From an uncultured Acetatifactor sp. (lineage in GTDB: Bacteria > Bacillota > Clostridia > Lachnospirales > Lachnospiraceae), in NCBI GenBank assembly GCA_947629645.1, contig CANREV010000026.1, forward strand, positions 1 through 41,088: a stretch of DNA of 41,088 nt. Reading direction: 5' to 3'. A model generated the notes under the pieces. It saw nothing but the letters and a program-made list of their open reading frames with translations, did no database searches and was not told the DNA's origin. The translations under genes and the position numbers were made by a program. Below are positions 35,136-41,088 of this stretch, one piece after another (position 1 is the stretch's first letter; every line of letters begins with the position of its first letter).

Positions 35136-36374
35136 ATGTATTCTTTAGATGATGTAAGAAGTGTAGATCCTGAGATCGCTCAGGCCATCGTTGACGAGCA
35201 GGAAAGACAGAACAGCCACATTGAGCTGATCGCTTCCGAGAACTGGGTGAGCAAGGCGGTCATGGCAGCTATGGGCAGCCCTCTCACCAACAAGTATGCG
35301 GAAGGATATCCCGGAAAGAGATATTACGGCGGATGCGAGTGCGTGGACGTAGTGGAAGATCTGGCGAGAGAGCGGGCAAAGAAACTGTTCGGATGCGAGT
35401 ATGTGAATGTGCAGCCTCACTCCGGCGCACAGGCCAATATGGCGGTACAGTTTGCGGTATGTAAGCCCGGCGATACCATTATGGGCATGAATCTGGATCA
35501 CGGCGGACATCTGACCCACGGAAGCCCGGTCAATATGTCCGGCAAGTATTTCCATATCGTTCCCTATGGCGTAAATGACGATGGTTTCATTGATTATGAT
35601 GAATTGCGAAAGATCGCGCTGGAAGCAAAACCTAAGATGATCATCGCGGGGGCTTCCGCCTATGCGCGCACGATCGACTTTAAAAAATTCCGTGAGGTTG
35701 CCGATGAGGTGGGCGCTGTGCTGATGGTGGATATGGCTCACATTGCGGGGCTTGTGGCTGCAGGGCTTCATCCCAGCCCTATCCCTTACGCGGACGTCAC
35801 TACAACTACCACCCACAAGACGCTGCGCGGCCCCAGAGGGGGTATGATCCTTTCCAGCAACGCGGTAAACGAAAAGTACAACTTTAATAAGGCTGTTTTC
35901 CCCGGCATTCAGGGAGGCCCTCTGATGCATGTGATCGCAGCCAAGGCAGTCTGCTTTAAAGAGGCTTTGAGCGATGAGTTCAAAGTGTATCAGCAGGGTA
36001 TTATTGACAATGCCCAGGCGCTTTGCAAAGGTCTGTTGAGCAGAGACATCAGGATCGTGTCCGGCGGCACGGACAACCATCTGATGCTGGTGGACCTGAC
36101 GAATTATGGCCTTACCGGGAAAGCGGTTGAGAAGCTTCTGGACGCCGCTCATATTACCTGCAATAAGAACACGATCCCCAACGATCCCCAGTCTCCTTTC
36201 GTGACAAGCGGTATCCGTCTCGGTACGCCTGCCGTCACTTCCAGAGGCATGAACCAGTCTGATATGGATCAGATCGCGGAAGCGATTGCCATGGTGATCA
36301 AAGGCGGGGAGGAAAAGGTGCCGGAGGCGAGAGCGATCGTACAGACCCTGACCGACAAATATCCCCTGATCTGA
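35136..36374 (+). CDS. glyA: Serine hydroxymethyltransferase
   Basis: A 412-residue PLP enzyme interconverting serine plus tetrahydrofolate with glycine plus 5,10-methylene-tetrahydrofolate. Family motifs: [50 protein letters not shown], and the PLP lysine Lys228 in [14 protein letters not shown]. Length is typical. ACAGGAGG precedes the ATG, and a terminator follows at 36405. It is a single-gene unit, with the hybrid kinase diverging upstream. It feeds one-carbon units to purine, thymidylate and methionine synthesis. Confidence 0.98.
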   Translation: MYSLDDVRSVDPEIAQAIVDEQERQNSHIELIASENWVSKAVMAAMGSPLTNKYAEGYPGKRYYGGCECVDVVEDLARERAKKLFGCEYVNVQPHSGAQANMAVQFAVCKPGDTIMGMNLDHGGHLTHGSPVNMSGKYFHIVPYGVNDDGFIDYDELRKIALEAKPKMIIAGASAYARTIDFKKFREVADEVGAVLMVDMAHIAGLVAAGLHPSPIPYADVTTTTTHKTLRGPRGGMILSSNAVNEKYNFNKAVFPGIQGGPLMHVIAAKAVCFKEALSDEFKVYQQGIIDNAQALCKGLLSRDIRIVSGGTDNHLMLVDLTNYGLTGKAVEKLLDAAHITCNKNTIPNDPQSPFVTSGIRLGTPAVTSRGMNQSDMDQIAEAIAMVIKGGEEKVPEARAIVQTLTDKYPLI

Positions 36375-36404
36375 GGACCGATGATAAACAAATTTTAATA
36401 TCCG

Positions 36405-36460
36405 CAAAAAGCTTCCGAATCACCATATGGTTTATCCCTGCGTGATGCGGGAGCTTTTTG
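36405..36460 (+). terminator. glyA terminator
   Basis: CAAAAAGCTTCCG (36405-36417) and CGGGAGCTTTTTG (36448-36460) form a 13-bp stem with one wobble pair. An inner ATCAC/GTGAT stem (36419-36423 with 36442-36446) extends it, and the second arm supplies the T-tract. The A-run in the first arm may let it work in both directions. Confidence 0.75.
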
Positions 36461-36487
36461 GATGTTTGCGATGAATGATTTCAGCCC

Positions 36488-36623
36488 GCGCCATTCGCAG
36501 AGCCGCGCTGCCGCGCTTTTCGGCGCTATGCGCCTGCCTTTGCTCATGAAATGGCGCTTCCTCAGCCGGGATTGAATGAGTGACATTCATGCAAGCATGA
36601 TGTTACTTGCTCAATCTCGGCTG
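36488..36623 (+). ncRNA. Structured intergenic element, candidate RNA or palindromic repeat
   Basis: Two structures lie between glyA and the GGDEF gene. GCGCCATT (36488-36495) pairs with AATGGCGC (36550-36557) around a GC-rich, self-complementary core. The arms 36563-36592 and 36595-36623 form a nearly complete hairpin of about 29 bp with an AA loop, starting CAGCCGGGATTGA against TCAATCTCGGCTG. On the + strand most deviations are G-U wobbles, with one A-C mismatch and one bulge. A functional RNA or a dispersed repeat both fit. No coding frame is convincing here. Confidence 0.45.
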
Positions 36624-36746
36624 GCTGAACTGTTACAAAGGCTGTGTCAAAATTTGCCGGAAGCCTTGTCTTTGGAACCTTTGCATGGTATCATATTGTA
36701 TTATATTACAGACAGAGAAGTATTAAAAGAATAAAAGGAGACGGAC

Positions 36747-37781
36747 ATGGAGAAGGAAAAGGAGCAGCGGATCGCGCGGAAATCTTTATATATTATGAAC
36801 GCTTTCCTGCTGTCGATACATGCGTGCCTGCTCGCGCTTTTTGCGGCTTTCCACATAAATGTCATGATGTATTTTAACATTGCCAGCGTGCTATTTTATG
36901 CGCTGAGCTTTCTGGTGTTAAAGAAAGGGCGGATCACAAGCTACATTTTTACGACTTATGTGGAAATTTTGGCGCATATGTTCCTGGCGGTTTTGTGCCT
37001 CGGCTGGGCGTGCGATTTCCAGCTGTATTTTATCGGAAGTATTGCCATCGTGTTTTACGCGGATTATTTTTCCGTGCGCCTTGGTCAGGTGCATATTCAG
37101 GGCGCCGTTCTCAGTATCGGAAGCGCCGTCTGTTATCTGATCGATTTTGCCCTGACAAGGCAGGGCTGGTCAATCTATGCGCTGGACGAAAACCTGGTGC
37201 TGGTGGTCAAGGTGGTAAACGCCATTGTGGTGTTTGCTTTCTGCACCCTGTTTTTCCGCATGCTTGCCCACAGCGCGATCTACTATGAGGTGGAGCTCAC
37301 CCAGCAGGCCAATTACGACAAGCTGACGAAGCTTGCGAACAGGCGCCATATGCTGGACTATCTGGAGGGCGCTTACGCGGAGGGAAAGCTGAAGGAAGAG
37401 TGGGTGGCCATCATGGATATCGATAATTTTAAGATGATCAATGATAAATACGGTCACAACTGCGGCGATTATGTTTTAGAGACCATCGCGGCTATCATAT
37501 TGCGCTACAGCGGAAGTTTTAAGACATGCCGCTGGGGCGGGGAGGAATTTCTGGTGCAGGGAAGCTGCGCGGAAGGGAAACCGGATTACCGCCTGCTGGA
37601 GAATATCAGAAGAGAAGTGGAGCAGCACGAATTTACCTATGAACAGCAGAAACTGCGGCTTACCATCACCATCGGCGTGGCAAAATACGAGGACGGTATG
37701 AGTATTGACTCGTGGATAGACGTGGCGGACAAAAAGCTGTATATTGGGAAAAAGTCCGGGAAAAACAGACTGGTTGCGTAA
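36747..37781 (+). CDS. Membrane-bound diguanylate cyclase (GGDEF)
   Basis: 344 residues: about six membrane helices (about 15-195) without large extracytoplasmic loops, then a GGDEF domain (about 205-344) with NYDKLTKLANRRHM, MDIDNFKMINDKYGHNCGD and active-site RWGGEEF (about 262-268). All catalytic residues for making c-di-GMP from two GTP are present. The inhibitory RxxD site that normally lies five residues before GGEEF is absent (SGSF there), so product feedback is probably missing. AGGAGA lies 7 nt before the ATG. It stands alone after the structured element. Confidence 0.93.
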   Translation: MEKEKEQRIARKSLYIMNAFLLSIHACLLALFAAFHINVMMYFNIASVLFYALSFLVLKKGRITSYIFTTYVEILAHMFLAVLCLGWACDFQLYFIGSIAIVFYADYFSVRLGQVHIQGAVLSIGSAVCYLIDFALTRQGWSIYALDENLVLVVKVVNAIVVFAFCTLFFRMLAHSAIYYEVELTQQANYDKLTKLANRRHMLDYLEGAYAEGKLKEEWVAIMDIDNFKMINDKYGHNCGDYVLETIAAIILRYSGSFKTCRWGGEEFLVQGSCAEGKPDYRLLENIRREVEQHEFTYEQQKLRLTITIGVAKYEDGMSIDSWIDVADKKLYIGKKSGKNRLVA

Positions 37782-37788
37782 AAAGTCC

Positions 37789-37817
37789 TTGTGCTTCGTA
37801 AAAACTTGTGTTAAAAT
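37789..37817 (+). promoter_or_regulatory. Candidate promoter of pheB-hom-lysC
   Basis: TTGTGC (37789-37794) and TAAAAT (37812-37817) are 17 bp apart, with a TG one base before the -10. The -35 is poor, so activity would lean on the extended -10. It starts just after the GGDEF stop codon. Confidence 0.45.
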
Positions 37818-37825
37818 ATCTCTCG

Positions 37826-37896
37826 TTGACAAACAAGTGTCTTTACAGCAAATACATTTTTGGAAATGTATCTGCGATTGACACAAAAATTTGTCA
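37826..37896 (+). promoter_or_regulatory. Leader with repeated TTGACA...TGTC motifs before pheB
   Basis: Three stem-loops follow each other: GACA/TGTC starting at 37828, GCA-ATACATTT with AAATGTAT-TGC (37848-37875, TTGG loop), and TGACA/TGTCA (37879-37896) ending 6 nt before the ribosome-binding site. The first and third share TTGACA...TGTC and could be paired operator half-sites. Confidence 0.4.
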
Positions 37897-37912
37897 GGAA
37901 GCAGGAATCGCT

Positions 37913-38356
37913 ATGGGAGAAACAGCAAAGTATTTCGTGGTAAGGCAAAAAGCCGTGCCGGAGGTACTGTTGAAGGTCGTTGAGGCAAAGAGGCTTTTGG
38001 AGTCGGAGAAGGCTTTAACGATACAGGAAGCGGTTGATGCTGTCGGCATCAGCCGCAGTTCTTTTTATAAGTACAAAGACGATATTTTTCAGTTTCATGA
38101 CAATTCTCAGGGAACAACGATCACGCTGACGTTTCAGATGGACGATGAGCCGGGGCTTTTGTCGGATGTGCTGAAGATCATCGCCGAGTATTATGCCAAT
38201 ATTCTGACCATTCATCAGAGTATTCCCATCAACGGTATCGCGTCTTTGAGCCTGAGTATCCAGATCCTGCAGACCACAGGGGACATCTCTAAGATGATCG
38301 AGCAGCTGGAGCATCAAAAAGGCGTCCGCCATGTGAAGATTCTGGCAAAGGAATAG
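37913..38356 (+). CDS. pheB: ACT-domain protein PheB (UPF0735)
   Basis: 147 residues, the length of B. subtilis PheB. The N-terminal part holds a helix-turn-helix-like segment (LTIQEAVDAVGISRSSFYKYKD, about 43-64), and the C-terminal part is an ACT domain (TLTFQMDDEPGLLSDVLKII, about 73-147), which usually binds an amino acid. It probably senses an amino acid and regulates the pathway encoded next to it; that is inference from its position directly before hom (13 nt). AGGA lies 6 nt upstream of ATG 37913. The frame is open from 37808, but that part covers the leader hairpins. Confidence 0.92.
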   Translation: MGETAKYFVVRQKAVPEVLLKVVEAKRLLESEKALTIQEAVDAVGISRSSFYKYKDDIFQFHDNSQGTTITLTFQMDDEPGLLSDVLKIIAEYYANILTIHQSIPINGIASLSLSIQILQTTGDISKMIEQLEHQKGVRHVKILAKE

Positions 38357-38369
38357 AGGAGGACAGATT

Positions 38370-39578
38370 ATGATAAATGTGGCAGTGTTGGGATACGGCA
38401 CCGTGGGAAGCGGTGTGGTGGAAGTGATAGAGGGCAATAACGCTCAGGTGAGCGCAAACGCCCAAGATGATCTGCATGTAAAATATATCCTTGATCTGCG
38501 GGATTTTCCTGAGGATCCTTACGGAGACAGAGTGGTGCACGATATCAATGTTATTCTTGAGGATCCCGAGGTCAGCATTGTCTGTGAGGCCATGGGCGGA
38601 GTGGGAGCCGCTTACGAATTTACCAAAAAAGCTCTTGCGGCGGGAAAGAGCGTTTGCACTTCCAACAAGGAACTGGTTGCAAAGCACGGATCCGAATTGA
38701 TGGCACTGGCCAAGGAGCATTGCTGCAATTATATGTTCGAGGCCAGCGTTGGCGGCGGGATTCCCATCATCCGTCCTATCAACACTTCGCTGACGGCGGA
38801 AAATATATTGGTGATCCAGGGGATCATAAATGGCACTACCAATTATATATTGACCAAGATGGGCAATGAGGGAACTGACTTTGCACAGGCGCTCAGACAG
38901 GCACAGGAGAAAGGATATGCGGAGCGTGATCCCGAGGCCGATGTGGAGGGATACGATGCCTGCAGAAAGCTGGCTATCCTCACATCCCTGATGACCGGAA
39001 AGAATGTGGATCCCGAAAAGATCTATACCGAGGGCATCACGAAAATAACTTCTGAGGATTTTGTTTATGCGAAAGCCGCGGGGTTGTCTGTCAAGCTTCT
39101 TGCCACAGGCAGGAGGATGGAGGACGGAAGCATACTGGCTATGGTAGCGCCGTTTTTAATCGGCGAAAATCATCCGCTGGCTATGGTAAACGATGTGTTC
39201 AACGCGGTGTTCGTCACCGGAAATATGGTGGGGGACACAATGTATTACGGGCGCGGCGCGGGCAAGCTGCCAACGGCCAGCGCTGTGGTTGCGGATGTGA
39301 TCCAGTGCGCTTTAAATCCGGGCAGGACTCTTCCCGGCGGATGGTCCGCCGAGGCGGCGGATCTGGCGGATATTGCCGACACAGAGCAGTCATATTTTGT
39401 GAGAGCAAGGCGCGAGGCAAAGGCTCAGGTGGAAGAAATGTTCTCCGGCAGAGTGTTTGAACTGGAGGGACGAAAGGAAGATTTCGGTTTCTTTACCGAT
39501 GCCATGAAAGAGAGAGAGTTTAGTGAAAAGTACGCGTCCCTGGGCGATAAGGCGTTAGGCAGGATCCGGATGGCGTAA
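38370..39578 (+). CDS. hom: Homoserine dehydrogenase
   Basis: 402 residues. It reduces aspartate-4-semialdehyde to homoserine, the branch point to threonine and methionine. The N-terminal Rossmann motif (VAVLGYGTVGSGVVEVI), TSNKELVAKHG, the catalytic core (GTTNYILTKM, EADVEGYDACRKLAIL) and the substrate lysine region are present. The C-terminus beyond about 345 (YFVRARREAKAQVEEMF) does not keep a recognisable ACT domain, unlike the longer regulated enzymes, while a free ACT protein (PheB) is encoded just upstream. AGGAGGA precedes the ATG. It is the middle gene of pheB-hom-lysC. Confidence 0.95.
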   Translation: MINVAVLGYGTVGSGVVEVIEGNNAQVSANAQDDLHVKYILDLRDFPEDPYGDRVVHDINVILEDPEVSIVCEAMGGVGAAYEFTKKALAAGKSVCTSNKELVAKHGSELMALAKEHCCNYMFEASVGGGIPIIRPINTSLTAENILVIQGIINGTTNYILTKMGNEGTDFAQALRQAQEKGYAERDPEADVEGYDACRKLAILTSLMTGKNVDPEKIYTEGITKITSEDFVYAKAAGLSVKLLATGRRMEDGSILAMVAPFLIGENHPLAMVNDVFNAVFVTGNMVGDTMYYGRGAGKLPTASAVVADVIQCALNPGRTLPGGWSAEAADLADIADTEQSYFVRARREAKAQVEEMFSGRVFELEGRKEDFGFFTDAMKEREFSEKYASLGDKALGRIRMA

Positions 39579-39628
39579 CGGTGGCTGGATAAAGTACAAA
39601 ATCAGATTAGGTGAGGAGTAAGTGAAAA

Positions 39629-40948
39629 ATGTCTAAGGTAGTAAAATTTGGCGGAAGTTCTCTGGCAAACGCAGAGCAGTTTAAGAAAGTGGGAGACATT
39701 ATCCGGGCGGATGAGACGAGGCGGTATGTGGTGCCTTCCGCTCCCGGAAAGCGTTTTAAGGACGACACCAAGGTGACGGATATGCTGTATGCGTGCTATG
39801 ATCTGGCGGAAGCGGGAAAAGATTTTAAGAAGGAGCTTCAGGCCATCGCAGACAGGTACAGGGAGATCATAAACGGATTAAAACTGGATCTGAAACTTGA
39901 CGATGAGTTTCAGACGATCGAAAAGAATTTTAAGGCTGGGGCGGGAAGCAATTACGCCGCTTCCAGAGGAGAATATTTAAACGGTATCATCATGGCGGCT
40001 TATCTCGGGTATGAGTTTATTGACGCCGCCACCGTCATCTTTTTCGATGAGGACGGAAACTTCGATGCCGGGAAAACCAACAGGGTACTGTCTAAAAAAC
40101 TGGCAAAATGCGACAGAGCGGTGGTGCCCGGATTTTACGGTTCCATGCCTGACGGTACCGTAAAGACATTTTCGAGAGGCGGTTCCGATGTCACCGGTTC
40201 TATCGTGGCGAAAGCGGCCAGAGTGGATGTGTACGAAAACTGGACGGATGTATCCGGATTTCTCATTGCAGATCCCAGAATCATCAATGGCCCTGAAAAG
40301 ATCGAGGTGATTACCTACAGGGAACTGAGAGAACTTTCTTATATGGGAGCCACTGTTTTACATGAGGACGCGATCTTTCCTGTGCGTCAGGAAGGGATTC
40401 CCATCAATATCCGTAATACCAATGCGCCTGAGGACAGCGGCACCTGGATCGTGGGAAGCACCTGTCAGAAGTCCAGGTATGTGATCACCGGTATCGCGGG
40501 GAAAAGAGGATTCTGTTCCATCAATATTGAAAAAGATATGATGAATTCGGAGATCGGGTTCGGGCGGAAGGTCCTTCAGGCGTTTGAGGAGAACGGCATC
40601 TCTTTTGAGCATGTTCCTTCCGGCATTGACACTATGACTGTGTTTGTGCATCAGGATGAATTTATGCACAAGGAGCAGAAGGTGGTGGCGGGAATCCACA
40701 GGCTGGTGCAGCCGGACTCTATTGAGATCGAATCAGATCTGGCGCTGATCGCTGTGGTGGGCCGCGGAATGAAATCCATGAGAGGTACGGCAGGCAGGAT
40801 CTTCGCCGCCTTAGCGCACGCGAATGTGAATGTGAAGATGATCGATCAGGGGTCCTCGGAGCTGAATATCATCATCGGCGTGGCGGACGATGATTTTGAG
40901 GCGGCGATCAAAGCAATTTACGATATTTTTGTGGTTACAAAGCTCTAA
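39629..40948 (+). CDS. lysC: Aspartate kinase
   Basis: 439 residues catalysing the first step of the aspartate pathway (aspartate to aspartyl phosphate). The N-terminal kinase domain carries VVKFGGSSLAN, GSNYAASRGEYLNG and FSRGGSDVTGSIVA. Two ACT domains lie in the C-terminal part (about 295-365 and 372-439, with ALIAVVGRGMKS and MIDQGSSELNIIIGV), the usual site of feedback by lysine or threonine. GAGGAG lies about 10 nt upstream of the ATG. It follows hom by 50 nt with no riboswitch or T-box in between, so control is probably at the operon leader and by allostery. Confidence 0.96.
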   Translation: MSKVVKFGGSSLANAEQFKKVGDIIRADETRRYVVPSAPGKRFKDDTKVTDMLYACYDLAEAGKDFKKELQAIADRYREIINGLKLDLKLDDEFQTIEKNFKAGAGSNYAASRGEYLNGIIMAAYLGYEFIDAATVIFFDEDGNFDAGKTNRVLSKKLAKCDRAVVPGFYGSMPDGTVKTFSRGGSDVTGSIVAKAARVDVYENWTDVSGFLIADPRIINGPEKIEVITYRELRELSYMGATVLHEDAIFPVRQEGIPINIRNTNAPEDSGTWIVGSTCQKSRYVITGIAGKRGFCSINIEKDMMNSEIGFGRKVLQAFEENGISFEHVPSGIDTMTVFVHQDEFMHKEQKVVAGIHRLVQPDSIEIESDLALIAVVGRGMKSMRGTAGRIFAALAHANVNVKMIDQGSSELNIIIGVADDDFEAAIKAIYDIFVVTKL

Positions 40949-40988
40949 GGTAAGTAGCAGGAAATATTTGTTTTTTTGTCGAAATGTG

Positions 40989-41017
40989 TTGACGTGAGCG
41001 ATCAGGGCAGTTATACT
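40989..41017 (+). promoter_or_regulatory. Sigma-A promoter at the right edge
   Basis: TTGACG (40989-40994) and TATACT (41012-41017) are 17 bp apart. The expected start near 41024 lies less than 20 nt before the terminator hairpin, so only a very short RNA or a read-through transcript can result. Confidence 0.65.
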
Positions 41018-41041
41018 CCCGAGTTTGACAGTGTTTTAAAG

Positions 41042-41088
41042 AAAAAAGTCCTGAACCCCGCTCTGACAGCGGCCTCCAGGACTTTTTT
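41042..41088 (+). terminator. Bidirectional terminator at the right edge
   Basis: AAAAAAGTCCTG (41042-41053) and CAGGACTTTTTT (41077-41088) pair perfectly over 12 bp, with an inner CCGCT/AGCGG stem. A T-run on one arm and an A-run on the other allow termination from both sides. It could end lysC, the short transcript from 40989, or a gene coming from beyond the window. Confidence 0.85.

Noticed and set aside
35145..36407. 420-codon minus-strand frame over glyA
   Set aside because: It is a mirror of the highly codon-biased glyA gene with no start signals or known motifs.
37818..37912. T-box or lysine riboswitch for the pheB-hom-lysC operon
   Set aside because: The leader is under 100 nt and lacks the T-box sequence and any lysine-riboswitch core. 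The lysC gap is only 50 nt.

Overview
The window looks like a chromosomal segment of a Lachnospiraceae-type member of the Clostridia. The evidence is the gene repertoire (a DUF4250 protein, PheB-Hom-LysC, an SfsA-MutY fusion, multi-membrane-segment chemotaxis receptors, a small CspA, a CsoR/CopA pair), strong GGAGG ribosome-binding sites, and sigma-A type promoters with many extended -10 elements. No rRNA, tRNA, CRISPR array or transposase was seen. Most genes are on the + strand. The minus-strand exceptions are a tail-protein fragment at the left edge, mntP with cspA, a DUF3877-like gene and a hybrid sensor kinase.

Layout. 1-5000: a truncated phage-tail-like reading frame runs off the left edge. 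It is followed by an OmpR-type regulator with a degenerate receiver, a TraX-family membrane protein and a GH105 hydrolase. Next comes minus-strand cspA-mntP, with a long structured cold-shock leader, and then a membrane-anchored EIIA-Glc-like protein that has lost both catalytic histidines. 5000-12000: a GH43 glycosidase, a chemotaxis receptor and a copper-resistance unit. In the copper unit, CsoR has two candidate operators, one of them filling the promoter spacer, and CopA carries a C-terminal CopZ-like domain. 12000-18500: ClpB, a GH36 alpha-galactosidase, DUF4250 and an Fe-S ASKHA activator ATPase. 18500-26600: a second receptor translationally coupled to a heterodimeric ABC exporter, a polysaccharide deacetylase, a ferritin-like protein and a DUF3877-like protein.

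26700-32700: several poorly characterised or small proteins, namely a coiled-coil protein, a GNAT acetyltransferase, a small secreted or anchored protein and a DUF1653 protein with a 39-bp tandem-repeat linker. These are followed by a cN-I 5'-nucleotidase, a 43-bp intergenic tandem repeat and the SfsA-MutY fusion. 32700-41088: a hybrid sensor kinase with an extracytoplasmic solute-binding domain, glyA, a strongly structured intergenic element, a GGDEF protein and the threonine-pathway operon pheB-hom-lysC. At the right edge a promoter fires almost directly into a terminator.

The window is mostly ordinary chromosome, and I see no complete multi-gene system that I would call new. The most interesting signals are the histidine-less EIIA domain, the cspA leader, the CopA/CopZ fusion with an internal translation start, SfsA-MutY, the 61-nt hairpin after glyA whose wobble pattern points to + strand RNA, and the short promoter-terminator unit at the right end. 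All homology calls come from recognising motifs by eye; no database search was run.
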